64,000 nucleotides of DNA from assembly GCA_963792445.1 (NCBI GenBank), contig CAWBWO010000006.1, forward strand, positions 1-64,000. Reading direction: 5' to 3'. Shown here piece by piece: positions 51,966-60,763 of this stretch. Source of the stretch: Rummeliibacillus sp963792445. Its GTDB lineage: Bacteria > Bacillota > Bacilli > Bacillales_A > Planococcaceae. A program made the position numbers and the translations under genes. The notes under the pieces are model-generated. The model saw only the letters and a list, made by a program, of their open reading frames with translations, made no database searches and had not been told where the DNA came from. Each line of letters opens with the position of its first letter. Position 1 is the first letter of the stretch.

Positions 51966-52871
51966 CTAAATATGCAAAAAGTACATGACGATTGGTAAGC
52001 TGAAAATACTGATAATCGTAGTAACAAAAGTTGTAAAAGAAACTAGATCAGGTTCAGTATCAAACTGCAAAGCGAGCATTGTCGTATTGGCAGCCGCAGG
52101 CATTGCTGATTGAATAATGATAACAGCTTTAATCAAATCACTTAATGGCATAAACCAAAGTATAGCTGTTGCTAGAAGTGGTGATAGGACCATGCGAATA
52201 ATACTGACAGATGAAACAAATTTATACTTTACTCGCGTTTTGGTAATAGATGCTAATTGCATACCCAATATTAGCATCACTAATGGAATGGAGGCATCTG
52301 CTACTAAATCGAATCCATTCATCAACGGCTTAGGAACATTAACATGCAGTAATTGGAGTAAAATACCGAAAATAGAAGCATACAACACTGGCATTTTAAA
52401 AACGTTATGAAGTCCTTGTTTGATGGTAGCTTGTCCTTTACCACCAATTGAAGCAAAGAAAATCCCAATTGAGTTCATGAGTAACGATTGTAGCACCATG
52501 ACGATTACAGCAATATGAAAACCAGGAGAACCCAATGCGAACATGACCACTGGAGCCCCGTAATTCCCACTATTCATAAATACTGCACCAAGCATCATAG
52601 CTGATACTTCGGAGCGTTCTGCTTTTAAAAAATGAGCCCATATCCATGTGATGATAAATAAGAAGATTAGTAGCAATACTGCAAACATGCAAATATACAA
52701 ATAATCCATTGTTAGTGCAGTCGTATAAAAAGTGCGAAAGGCTAAAAAAGGAGACATTAAATACAAAGAAACTGTAGAGATGGTTCTTATATCAAAACCA
52801 ATGATTCTTTGACCGATATATCCGATTAAAAATACGATTAACACAGGCAAAATAATTAAAAATAAATCCAC
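51966..52871 (-). CDS. AEC family transporter (auxin efflux carrier-like)
   Basis: About 301 residues with ten membrane helices, the PIN/AEC fold. FMNSGNYGAPVVMFALGSPG with the conserved Asn and GxP, and IIIQSAMPAAANTTMLALQF in the second half are family signatures of the crossover helices. Bacterial members move malate, malonate or other carboxylates; the substrate here is unknown. Two GTG starts are possible: 52880 overlaps the AAGAGGT box, so GTG 52871 (VDLFLIILPVLIVF), eight bases after it, is preferred. Confidence 0.85.
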   Translation of the reverse strand: MDLFLIILPVLIVFLIGYIGQRIIGFDIRTISTVSLYLMSPFLAFRTFYTTALTMDYLYICMFAVLLLIFLFIITWIWAHFLKAERSEVSAMMLGAVFMNSGNYGAPVVMFALGSPGFHIAVIVMVLQSLLMNSIGIFFASIGGKGQATIKQGLHNVFKMPVLYASIFGILLQLLHVNVPKPLMNGFDLVADASIPLVMLILGMQLASITKTRVKYKFVSSVSIIRMVLSPLLATAILWFMPLSDLIKAVIIIQSAMPAAANTTMLALQFDTEPDLVSFTTFVTTIISIFSLPIVMYFLHI

Positions 52872-53034
52872 TAATGACACCTCTTAAATATTCATTTCCT
52901 ATTATTATTTCATTTTCCTAAAGAATGGCAAGAACTTTTATAGGAAAAATGTAAAAAATGAATTTTGTGTATGGATCTATAATCTTTATCTTTCAAATAG
53001 ATGATTTGTACTTTAGAAAGAAGACAATAAAAAA

Positions 53035-53060
53035 AGAAGTACATAAATTATGTACTTCTT
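53035..53060 (-). terminator. Terminator of msrA
   Basis: Palindrome AAGAAGTACATAA with TTATGTACTTCTT; TTTTTTTATTG follows on the minus strand. Confidence 0.88.
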
Positions 53061-53106
53061 ACATGAATCCTATTTTTACTTATTGCGTCAATAAATATGC
53101 AAAGAA

Positions 53107-53637
53107 TTATTTCCAATTTTCATTTAGAAATTCATCTCGACCTGATTGAGCACGGTCTTCTTGATAATGTTTGGGATTCTTTTTATAAAAATCTTGATGG
53201 AAGTCTTCAGCTGGATAGAAGGTTTCCGCTTTTCTAATCTCCGTCACAATCGGTTTCTTGAAACGGCCGCTTTTTGATAGATCGAGTTTGGATTCTTCGG
53301 CATCTATTCTTTGTTGCTCAGAATGGGTAAAAATTGCTGTACGATAATTACTACCACGATCTTGGAATTGTCCACCATCATCTGTAGGGTCTATTTGCTG
53401 CCAGAAGAGTTCTAGTAATTTTTTATAAGGGAAGATTTCCTCATCAAAGATAATTTGTACGACCTCAACATGACCCGAGGTTCCTTTTTTTACGTCTTCA
53501 TATGTAGGATTTTCTAAATGACCACCCATATAACCTGAAGTGACACTATGTATTCCATCCCATTCGACAAATGGTTTGACCATACACCAGAAGCATCCAC
53601 CAGCAAAAGTAGCAGTAGAAAGAGTTGTTTTTGTCAT
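53107..53637 (-). CDS. msrA: Peptide methionine sulfoxide reductase A
   Basis: 176 residues. MsrA reduces S-methionine sulfoxide in oxidised proteins. The catalytic C15 lies in FAGGCFWCMVKPFVEWDGIH, the substrate-site residues follow in TSGYMGGHLENPTYEDV and GHVEVVQIIFD. The second Cys of the motif, C18, fits resolving-Cys variants of Bacillales (C-x2-C); no msrB is next to it, unlike in many relatives where the two are fused or paired. CAAAGGAGGTCTCATT gives an excellent ribosome binding site. Confidence 0.95.
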   Translation of the reverse strand: MTKTTLSTATFAGGCFWCMVKPFVEWDGIHSVTSGYMGGHLENPTYEDVKKGTSGHVEVVQIIFDEEIFPYKKLLELFWQQIDPTDDGGQFQDRGSNYRTAIFTHSEQQRIDAEESKLDLSKSGRFKKPIVTEIRKAETFYPAEDFHQDFYKKNPKHYQEDRAQSGRDEFLNENWK

Positions 53638-53760
53638 AATGAGACCTCCTTTGACATCATATTAATCCAACTTACTTGCGAAGAATTGCATCTACATCTA
53701 ATATTTAGTGTACATGATAACACTCTAAAATAAAAGAAGGTAATGAAAGGAGAAAATAAT

Positions 53761-54699
53761 ATGGAAGAAAAACGTCACACGCATGTCCGAAAAAAAAGAA
53801 AGTTAAGAAAAGGACGTGTCTTTTTCATCATCATTATTTTACTAGCACTAGTTGCAGGAATTTATTCTTATACACAATATAAAGCAGGACAAAAAATAGC
53901 ATCAAGCGTTCCTCATAAAACAGAAAAGTTTAATGGAGACGCAAAAACTAAGTCGAATATAGAAAATATATTATTAGTAGGCGTTGACTCTCGTGGAGAA
54001 GCGAAATCTAGATCGGATTCGATGATTCTAGTTTCTTGGAACAAAGATACAAATGATATCAAAATGGTCTCATTCATGCGTGATATCTATGCAAATATTC
54101 CTGGATATCAATCTTATAAATTGAATACTGCTTATTATTTGGGCGGAGTAACTCTATTAAAAACTACTTTGCAAAATATGTTTGATGTGGAAATTAATCA
54201 TTATGCATTAATCGATTTTAAAAGCTTCGAATCATTAGTAGATATCGTTGCACCAAATGGCGTCAAAGTATATGTGGATCATGATATGTCTCAAAATATT
54301 GGTGTTAGCTTGAAAAAAGGAGAACAACGTTTAAATGGGAAAGAGTTATTAGGCTTTTCTCGTTTCCGTCATGATAATCTAGGTGATTTTGGCCGAGTAG
54401 ATCGACAACAAAAAGCGTTAGAAGCATTGAAAAAAGAGGCATTATCACCAAATAATTTTAAAAACTATCCAAAATTATTAGGCGCAGTTCAAGGATATGT
54501 TGAATCAGATTTATCAAATAACCAAGAGGTTGCCTTTATGCTTTCATTAATTAAAGGCGGCATCAATATTCAACGTTTGACAATTCCAGTTGAACATAGC
54601 TATGACTTTGGATACTACCCACAAGCTGGATCTGTTTTGGAAATTAATGTTCAACAAAATCAAAAAGCTTTGGATCAATTTCTTGGTTCCAATAAGTAA
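53761..54699 (+). CDS. LytR-CpsA-Psr (LCP) family cell-wall glycopolymer ligase
   Basis: 312 residues: a very basic cytoplasmic start (HTHVRKKRKLRKGRVFFI), one membrane helix (about 22-40) and the extracellular LCP catalytic domain. NILLVGVDSRGEAKSRSDSM and MVSFMRDIYANIPGYQSYKL supply the Asp and Arg residues that bind polyprenyl pyrophosphate, and LLGFSRFRHDNLGDFGRVDR carries the second Arg set. It would attach teichoic acid or other polymers to peptidoglycan. The ATG at 53761 (after AAAGGAGAAAATAAT) is preferred over 53743. Confidence 0.92.
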   Translation: MEEKRHTHVRKKRKLRKGRVFFIIIILLALVAGIYSYTQYKAGQKIASSVPHKTEKFNGDAKTKSNIENILLVGVDSRGEAKSRSDSMILVSWNKDTNDIKMVSFMRDIYANIPGYQSYKLNTAYYLGGVTLLKTTLQNMFDVEINHYALIDFKSFESLVDIVAPNGVKVYVDHDMSQNIGVSLKKGEQRLNGKELLGFSRFRHDNLGDFGRVDRQQKALEALKKEALSPNNFKNYPKLLGAVQGYVESDLSNNQEVAFMLSLIKGGINIQRLTIPVEHSYDFGYYPQAGSVLEINVQQNQKALDQFLGSNK

Positions 54700-54772
54700 T
54701 TAAAGCGTATAATGAGGAGTGAGTTAGATAGAGAATATTTTAGAGATTGTGTTTTAAAGAGGGGGAAATTCG

Positions 54773-55981
54773 TTGCAACCAGATAAAAATTCTTTCTTCG
54801 CAACAAGATTTATCCAGTTTCTGGGTGGCAAAAATTTGTTGTATGGGTTAATTTCATTATTATTATTAGGCTGTATTATCTTAATCTATAATAAAATTTC
54901 CTTCATCTTTTATCCTATTGTTGTATTTTTACGCACAGTTGTATTACCAGTGATTTTAGCTGTTATTGCATTTTATTTATTAAGACCTGTAATGCATCTG
55001 TTGATGAAATGGAGAATACCGAAGATCTGGGCGATTTTTATCATTTATGTTGTTGCAATCGGGATTATTTCAATGTTTGTTACACTTATTTTTCCTTTTT
55101 TGAAAGAACAATTTATGAATTTGATTCAAGAGTTTCCAACTTACTTCATGCAAGTTGTTCGTTCAATTCAGGATTTTATTGAGAATTCAAAGCTAAGTGG
55201 AACATTAGCTAAATATAATTTTAATTTAAATGAAGTGTTAAATAATATTTCAAATCAATTAAATGATACGGTGAAAGATGCTGCAAAAAATTTAGGTACA
55301 GGACTAGCATCTGGGATTACGGGTTTTATTACTACTTTAACAGGTATTATCTTAGCGCTCATAACAGTACCCTTAATTTTGTTTTATTTATTAAAAGACG
55401 GTGAGAAACTACCAAAGTATATTATCAAACTTCTTCCTCCACGAATGAGAGAAGATACAGCACAAGTATTCCATGAAGCAGATCACCAAATAAGTAGTTA
55501 TATACAAGGCCAAATTTTGGTCGCATTTTGTATAGGTGTCATGGTGACAATTGGGTTTTTAATCATCGGATTAGATTATGCAGTGGTTTTAGGAGTTTTG
55601 GCTATGGTCACAAGTGTTGTACCATATCTCGGTCCAATCATTGCCATTACACCGGCAGCCATTATTGCTGTCGTAAATGCACCTCTGATGTTGCTAAAAT
55701 TAGCGGTAGTCTGGACGATTGTACAATTAATAGAAGGTAAATTTATCTCTCCGCAAATAATGGGGAAATCTCTTCATGTACATCCTATTACAATTATCTT
55801 CGTATTATTAACAGCTGGATCAATTTTTGGAGTTCCTGGAGTAATTCTCGGCATTCCAGGATATGCAGTGTTAAAAGTTGTTGTATCACATCTTTTTACA
55901 CTATTTAAAAAACGTTATAACAAGTATACCGAAAAGCCAGAATTAGAATATGAAATTGAAAAAACGAAAAACATAGAGTAG
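54773..55981 (+). CDS. AI-2E family membrane transporter
   Basis: 402 residues with about eight membrane helices and the AI-2E/PerM pattern: ILAVIAFYLLRPVMHLLMKW at the start, a long amphipathic extracytoplasmic stretch, then TVPLILFYLLKDGEKLPKYI, SYIQGQILVAFCIGVMVTIG, VTSVVPYLGPIIAITPAAII and IVQLIEGKFISPQIMGKSLH. Family members export autoinducer-2, act as ion antiporters, or have unknown cargo. The TTG start (54773) follows GAGGGGGAAATTCG. It sits 74 bp after the LCP gene, possibly one transcript. Confidence 0.85.
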   Translation: MQPDKNSFFATRFIQFLGGKNLLYGLISLLLLGCIILIYNKISFIFYPIVVFLRTVVLPVILAVIAFYLLRPVMHLLMKWRIPKIWAIFIIYVVAIGIISMFVTLIFPFLKEQFMNLIQEFPTYFMQVVRSIQDFIENSKLSGTLAKYNFNLNEVLNNISNQLNDTVKDAAKNLGTGLASGITGFITTLTGIILALITVPLILFYLLKDGEKLPKYIIKLLPPRMREDTAQVFHEADHQISSYIQGQILVAFCIGVMVTIGFLIIGLDYAVVLGVLAMVTSVVPYLGPIIAITPAAIIAVVNAPLMLLKLAVVWTIVQLIEGKFISPQIMGKSLHVHPITIIFVLLTAGSIFGVPGVILGIPGYAVLKVVVSHLFTLFKKRYNKYTEKPELEYEIEKTKNIE

Positions 55982-55984
55982 CAT

Positions 55985-56037
55985 AACAACAAAAAACATT
56001 CTGTAGAAGAAAAATCTACAGAATGTTTTTTGTTGTT
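55985..56037 (+). terminator. Terminator of the LCP/AI-2E unit
   Basis: A perfect 23-bp stem from AACAACAAAAAACATTCTG to its complement with a seven-base loop; TTTTTT lies within the right arm. Confidence 0.85.
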
Positions 56038-56284
56038 AAGTTATTGTTAAGGGGTTATTAATTTAACAGCAACCAATTACAATCTTCGACGAATAACCTC
56101 AGGAATTCTTGCTTGAGAAAGCGATTTCAGAACCAAGTTGAAGCAAGTAAGCATAAAACGATTAAAGTTAAGCTAAAAAGCAAAATTATTATCAGTTTTT
56201 CTTTACAATCAGTGGTGAAGTATAGAATAAAATGACGAATAATGTCTCTTTTATGTAAAAATTCTACTAATTATAAAAATACAA

Positions 56285-56313
56285 TTGACTAGATAAATAT
56301 TCAGAAATATAAT
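56285..56313 (+). promoter_or_regulatory. Promoter of argCJBD with an ARG-box-like spacer
   Basis: TTGACT (56285-56290), 17-bp spacer, TATAAT (56308-56313). The spacer contains AAATATTCA, similar to half of an ArgR/AhrC box, so arginine repression is likely though only one half-site is convincing. The preceding 250 bp show no gene. Confidence 0.7.
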
Positions 56314-56345
56314 AGTATCATCTTAAACAAGAGGTGAGAGCAACA

Positions 56346-57380
56346 ATGCATGTTGGAATAATTGGAGCAACAGGATATGGCGGCCAAGAATTATTAAGGT
56401 TTTTGTATAATCATTCAGAAATAGAGAACATTAGTCTTTTCTCATCATCAGAAAGTGGTATTAGTTTTTCGGATAAATATACACATTTGAGAAAAATTAT
56501 AGACCAACCATTACAAAAAATTGAACCTGAAAAGTTGCAAAAACTTGATGTCGTATTTACAAGTACCCCGTCAGGCGTCTCAAGCAAGTTAATTCCAGAA
56601 ATTCTTACAGAAAACGTGAAAATCATCGATCTATCTGGTGATTTCCGATTAAAAAATCCAAAAGATTATGAAAAATGGTATAAGCTATCACCAGCACCAG
56701 AGCAATTCGTTCAACAAAGTGTATATGGATTAACAGAATGGAATAAAAAAGAGATTCAAGATGCAAATTTGATTGCCAATCCAGGCTGCTATCCAACTGC
56801 AGTTCTTCTATCACTTCTTCCATTATTAAAAGAGAATCTAATTGATTCAGAGAATTTAATTATAGATGCGAAAAGTGGAATAAGCGGGGCAGGAAATAAG
56901 CCAAACGCAAACAATCAATTCTGTGATACAAATGATTCAACATCTATATATAAAATAAATAAACATCAACATATTCCAGAAATTGAACAGGCAATGTCGA
57001 TGTTCGCAAAAAATGATCATCCTATTACCTTCTCAACTCATTTAGTACCAATGAATCGAGGAATCATGTCAACTAGTTATGCTAAATTACAACAAGGTGT
57101 AGGTATAGATGATCTTCAAAACTGCCTACATAGTATATATGAAGATAAACCATTTATTCGAATTATTGATGATGCATCAAAAATTAGCACTAACCAAGTT
57201 CGTGGCACTAACTTTTGTGATATTCATATTAACGTTGATGAGCGCACTGGTCGTGCAACAATTGTTTCAGTTATTGATAATTTAGTAAAAGGTGCAGCCG
57301 GACAAGCAATCCAAAACATGAATGTAATGTTTGGCTTAGAAGAAACAAATGGATTAACACAAATTCCAATTTGGATTTAA
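56346..57380 (+). CDS. argC: N-acetyl-gamma-glutamyl-phosphate reductase
   Basis: 344 residues. ArgC reduces N-acetylglutamyl phosphate to the semialdehyde with NADPH, third step to ornithine. The NADP loop is GIIGATGYGGQELLRFL; the catalytic Cys is in LIANPGCYPTAVLLSLLPLL and the His in THLVPMNRGIMSTSYAKL. The ATG at 56346 is chosen because GAGGTGAGAGCAACA precedes it and MHVGIIGATGYGG is the usual start; GTG 56334 lies within that box. First gene of the argCJBD operon. Confidence 0.97.
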   Translation: MHVGIIGATGYGGQELLRFLYNHSEIENISLFSSSESGISFSDKYTHLRKIIDQPLQKIEPEKLQKLDVVFTSTPSGVSSKLIPEILTENVKIIDLSGDFRLKNPKDYEKWYKLSPAPEQFVQQSVYGLTEWNKKEIQDANLIANPGCYPTAVLLSLLPLLKENLIDSENLIIDAKSGISGAGNKPNANNQFCDTNDSTSIYKINKHQHIPEIEQAMSMFAKNDHPITFSTHLVPMNRGIMSTSYAKLQQGVGIDDLQNCLHSIYEDKPFIRIIDDASKISTNQVRGTNFCDIHINVDERTGRATIVSVIDNLVKGAAGQAIQNMNVMFGLEETNGLTQIPIWI

Positions 57381-57393
57381 GGAGACTAAAACT

Positions 57394-58620
57394 ATGACAG
57401 TAATGACAGAAAGTTTAAAAAGAAGCGCAGGTCATAATATCATTTCACCAAAAGGCTTTAAAGCAGCAGGTATTCATTGTGGTGTTAAACATAAAAAGAA
57501 AGATTTAGCTATTTTAGTTAGTGAAGTCCCAGCTAATGTTGCAGGTGTATTTACTACTAACGTTATTAAAGCTGCCCCATTATTATTATCAAAAGAAGTT
57601 GTACGAAATACTGGTAAAATGCAGGCGATTATTGTTAACTCAGGGAATGCCAACGCATGTACTGGGAAACAAGGTATAGAAGATGCCTATACAATGCAAC
57701 AGCTAACAGCAGAGAAATTAGGAATTGCTCAAAATCTAGTTGGAGTTTGCTCAACAGGAGTTATTGGTGAGTTAATGCCAATGGAAACAATTAAAAAAGG
57801 GATTGAAAAAATCGAGCCAGGAGCAGAGTTAGAGGATGCTCTAGATTTCTCACAAGCCATTTTAACTACTGATACAGTTACAAAACATACTGCATATAGT
57901 ATTAAAATCGATGGCAAAGAAGTAACAATCGCTGGTGTTGCGAAAGGTTCAGGAATGATTAAACCTAATATGGCAACGATGCTAGCATATATCACTACAG
58001 ATGCAAATATTAGTAGTGAAACACTTCAAGGATTGCTTTCAGATACAACAGAAAAAACTTTCAATGCGATTACAGTAGATGGTGACACATCTACAAATGA
58101 TACAGTATTAGTATTAGCAAATGGTTTAGCAGGAAATGAAGAATTAACTCCAAATCATCCTGAATGGAATGTTTTCAAAGAAGCGTTTTATGCGGCTAGT
58201 GAAGATTTATCCAAAATGATTGCAAAAGATGGTGAAGGAGCAACAAAATTAATCGAAGTAAATGTAACAGGTGGACAAACAGATTTAGAAGCATTACAAA
58301 TTGCAAAAACTGTTGTCGGATCATCACTTGTAAAAACAGCAGTATTTGGCTGTGACGCAAACTGGGGAAGAGTAATTTGCGCAGTAGGGTATAGTGGTAT
58401 GACTGTAAATCCAGAAACAATCAAAATCCAAATTGGTGCTACAACTGTTGTAGAATCAGGTGAACCAATTCCTTTTTCAGAAGAACAGTTAACTGAATAT
58501 CTTAAACAAAATGAAGTGAAAATTGATGTTGATCTTGGGATTGGTGATGGAAAAGGAACAGCTTGGGGGTGTGATTTAACTTATGACTATGTCCAAATCA
58601 ATGCAACATATAGATCATAA
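57394..58620 (+). CDS. argJ: Bifunctional ornithine acetyltransferase/N-acetylglutamate synthase
   Basis: 408 residues. ArgJ recycles the acetyl group from N-acetylornithine to glutamate and so makes argA or argE unnecessary. The self-cleavage site with the nucleophile Thr is in KPNMATMLAYITTDA (ATML motif), splitting alpha and beta chains; GIHCGVKHKKKDLAILVSE and NAITVDGDTSTNDTVLVLAN are further family marks. It follows argC by 13 bp with AAGGAGACTAAAACT as ribosome binding site and overlaps argB by 38 bp. Confidence 0.97.
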   Translation: MTVMTESLKRSAGHNIISPKGFKAAGIHCGVKHKKKDLAILVSEVPANVAGVFTTNVIKAAPLLLSKEVVRNTGKMQAIIVNSGNANACTGKQGIEDAYTMQQLTAEKLGIAQNLVGVCSTGVIGELMPMETIKKGIEKIEPGAELEDALDFSQAILTTDTVTKHTAYSIKIDGKEVTIAGVAKGSGMIKPNMATMLAYITTDANISSETLQGLLSDTTEKTFNAITVDGDTSTNDTVLVLANGLAGNEELTPNHPEWNVFKEAFYAASEDLSKMIAKDGEGATKLIEVNVTGGQTDLEALQIAKTVVGSSLVKTAVFGCDANWGRVICAVGYSGMTVNPETIKIQIGATTVVESGEPIPFSEEQLTEYLKQNEVKIDVDLGIGDGKGTAWGCDLTYDYVQINATYRS

Positions 58621-59362
58621 AAAGTTAGTCATCAAGCTTGGTGGTAGTATGTTAGCAGGCCTCGAAACTTCTTTTTTCGAAGCATTAAAGAATTATCAAG
58701 CAAAAGGATATCAGATTGTTATTGTCCATGGTGGTGGCCCGGTAATCAATGAGGAACTAGCGAAGAACAATATTGACTATAAAACTGTAAATGGTATTCG
58801 CTATACTTCAAAAGAAGCAGTAGAAATTGTACAACACGCACTTGTAGATAAAGTAAATCCATTCTTAACTAAAGAATTAGTATCTGCTGGTATTCAAGCT
58901 GTTGGCTTAAATGGAATGGATGGAGCCATATTTGAAAGTGATTTTCTTGATCAAACAACATATGGCTTTGTCGGAAAAATTCAAACTGTCCATCAGGTAA
59001 CTATACAGAATTATTTAGATTCTGACATAATTCCAGTCGTGGCATGCTTTGGTGCAACAAACGAAGGAATCCCTCTAAACATTAATGGCGATACAGTAGC
59101 GAGTGATATAGCTTTAGCAATCAAAGCGGAAGCGCTACTTCTTGTAACAGATACTGCGGGCATCAGGATTAATGATGAAGTTCAAACTGAAGTTGATCCT
59201 GATATGATTCACCAATGGATTGAATCAGAAGATATTTACGGCGGTATGATTCCTAAGGTTGAAGCTGCTATTGAATGTTTAGAAGCAGGAATTCCAGCAA
59301 TTCATATAGTCAATCAATATTTTAATGGAACAAAAATTGCAAAAGAGGGTGTACGCTCATGA
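58583..59362 (+). CDS. argB: Acetylglutamate kinase
   Basis: 259 residues. ArgB phosphorylates N-acetylglutamate, the usual feedback point of the pathway. Amino-acid-kinase motifs: LVIKLGGSMLAG (ATP phosphates), IVIVHGGGPVINEEL, DIIPVVACFGATNEG and INGDTVASDIALAIKAEALL. The short form without the N-terminal helix suggests the arginine-insensitive class, an inference. The start at 58583 lies 11 bases after GGGGGTG inside argJ; ATG 58589 and 58601 are alternatives. Its stop overlaps the argD start (ATGA). Confidence 0.95.
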   Translation: MTMSKSMQHIDHKKLVIKLGGSMLAGLETSFFEALKNYQAKGYQIVIVHGGGPVINEELAKNNIDYKTVNGIRYTSKEAVEIVQHALVDKVNPFLTKELVSAGIQAVGLNGMDGAIFESDFLDQTTYGFVGKIQTVHQVTIQNYLDSDIIPVVACFGATNEGIPLNINGDTVASDIALAIKAEALLLVTDTAGIRINDEVQTEVDPDMIHQWIESEDIYGGMIPKVEAAIECLEAGIPAIHIVNQYFNGTKIAKEGVRS

Positions 59363-60501
59363 GCGCGTTATTTGGAAACTATTCAAGAAGACCAATACAA
59401 CTTGTTAAAGGATTAGGAACAGAAGTTTGGGATGAAAATGGAAAATCGTATTTAGATTTCACAAGTGGCATCGCTGTACTTAGCCTGGGTCATGCAAATC
59501 CAATTTTAGTGGACACAATCAAACAACAAAGTGAATTGTTATGGCATACATCAAATCTTTTCGAAAGTAAGCCACAAGAAAAATTGGCAGAAAAATTAGT
59601 AGAAGGCACACATTTATCACATGCATTCTTCTGTAATAGTGGGACAGAAGCAAACGAAGCAGCGATCAAATTAGCAAGAAAGCATACGGGTAAACATAAA
59701 ATCATAACTTGTTTACATTCTTTCCACGGAAGAACTTTTGGTGCTATGTCAGCAACTGGCCAAGATAAAGTGCATAACGGTTTTGGACCTATTGTTGAAA
59801 AATTTGAATATATTCCTTATAACGATGTTCAAAGTTTACTAGAAACTGCTGATGATGAAACGGCTGCAATTATGTTAGAAGTCGTTCAAGGTGAAGGTGG
59901 AGTACATGTGATCACTCCAGAATTTGCTGAAGCCATTCAAAACCTATGCGAAGAAAAAGGCATTTTATGTATCGTAGATGAAGTACAAACAGGTATTGGT
60001 CGATCTGGTACTGCTTATGCCTACATGCAAACAGCTTTAAAACCACATATTGTCACACTTGCAAAAGGGTTAGCTGGTGGTTTTCCAGTTGGTGCAATGC
60101 TAGGAACTGCAGAACTTTACGATAGCTTTGGACCAGGGACACATGGCACTACATTTGGAGGAAATCCTTTAGCTATGGCAGTTGCAACAACTGTTGTAAA
60201 TGAAGTTTTTGCACCTGAATTTTTAGAAAAGGTTCAGAAAAAAGCGCAATATCTAACAGAAAAATTAAAAGAATCCCTTCCATCGTCAGTTGAAGTTCGA
60301 GGAATGGGTTTACTACAAGGGTTCACTTGCGAAAATTCAACATTAGTTGTAGAAGCTGCAGAAAAGAACGGATTATTATTAGTTGCAGCAGGAAAAGATG
60401 TGGTTCGAGTTTTACCGCCATTAACAGTAAGTTTGGATGAAATTGATGAAGCAGTTGCGATAATTCAAGCTTCAATTCCAGTAACAACAACTACGAAATA
60501 A
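59359..60501 (+). CDS. argD: Acetylornithine aminotransferase
   Basis: 380 residues, a class III PLP aminotransferase that converts N-acetylglutamate semialdehyde to N-acetylornithine with glutamate. HAFFCNSGTEANEAAIKLAR is the cofactor phosphate loop, CIVDEVQTGIGRSGTAYAY binds PLP via Asp, and the lysine lies in HIVTLAKGLAGGFPVGAMLG. FGPGTHGTTFGGNPLAMAVA is typical. Coupled to argB by a 4-bp overlap; last gene of the operon. Genes for carbamoyl phosphate synthesis and argF are not next to it, unlike in B. subtilis. Confidence 0.97.
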   Translation: MSALFGNYSRRPIQLVKGLGTEVWDENGKSYLDFTSGIAVLSLGHANPILVDTIKQQSELLWHTSNLFESKPQEKLAEKLVEGTHLSHAFFCNSGTEANEAAIKLARKHTGKHKIITCLHSFHGRTFGAMSATGQDKVHNGFGPIVEKFEYIPYNDVQSLLETADDETAAIMLEVVQGEGGVHVITPEFAEAIQNLCEEKGILCIVDEVQTGIGRSGTAYAYMQTALKPHIVTLAKGLAGGFPVGAMLGTAELYDSFGPGTHGTTFGGNPLAMAVATTVVNEVFAPEFLEKVQKKAQYLTEKLKESLPSSVEVRGMGLLQGFTCENSTLVVEAAEKNGLLLVAAGKDVVRVLPPLTVSLDEIDEAVAIIQASIPVTTTTK

Positions 60502-60560
60502 CACCAGTGAATTAAAGCGCTCTGCGAATCGCTATTCACGAGCAAATAACCATTTTAAAA

Positions 60561-60616
60561 GTGCTTCCAATAAGAAAAAAGGAACGGGTACCTTTTTTTC
60601 TTATTGGTAAGCATTT
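60561..60616 (+). terminator. Terminator of argCJBD
   Basis: CCAATAAGAAAAAAGG pairs with CCTTTTTTTCTTATTGG, extended by GTGCTT/AAGCAT, followed by a T run. Confidence 0.9.
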
Positions 60617-60708
60617 TTTTATTTTGTTTTTTTATTTGGTTCTATACTCGTATTTAAAATGCTTTGTTGCAAAACAATATAAGCATTCTATGATTATATT
60701 TCAACACG

Positions 60709-60750
60709 AAAAAGCCTAAGTTTGCTAAAATAGCAAAACTTAGGCTTTTT
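60709..60750. terminator. Terminator of the aminotransferase gene
   Basis: AAAAAGCCTAAGTTTGCTA pairs with TAGCAAAACTTAGGCTTTTT around AAA, symmetric, so it may also back up the arg operon. Confidence 0.9.
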
Positions 60751-60763
60751 AAGTAGTCAAAAT

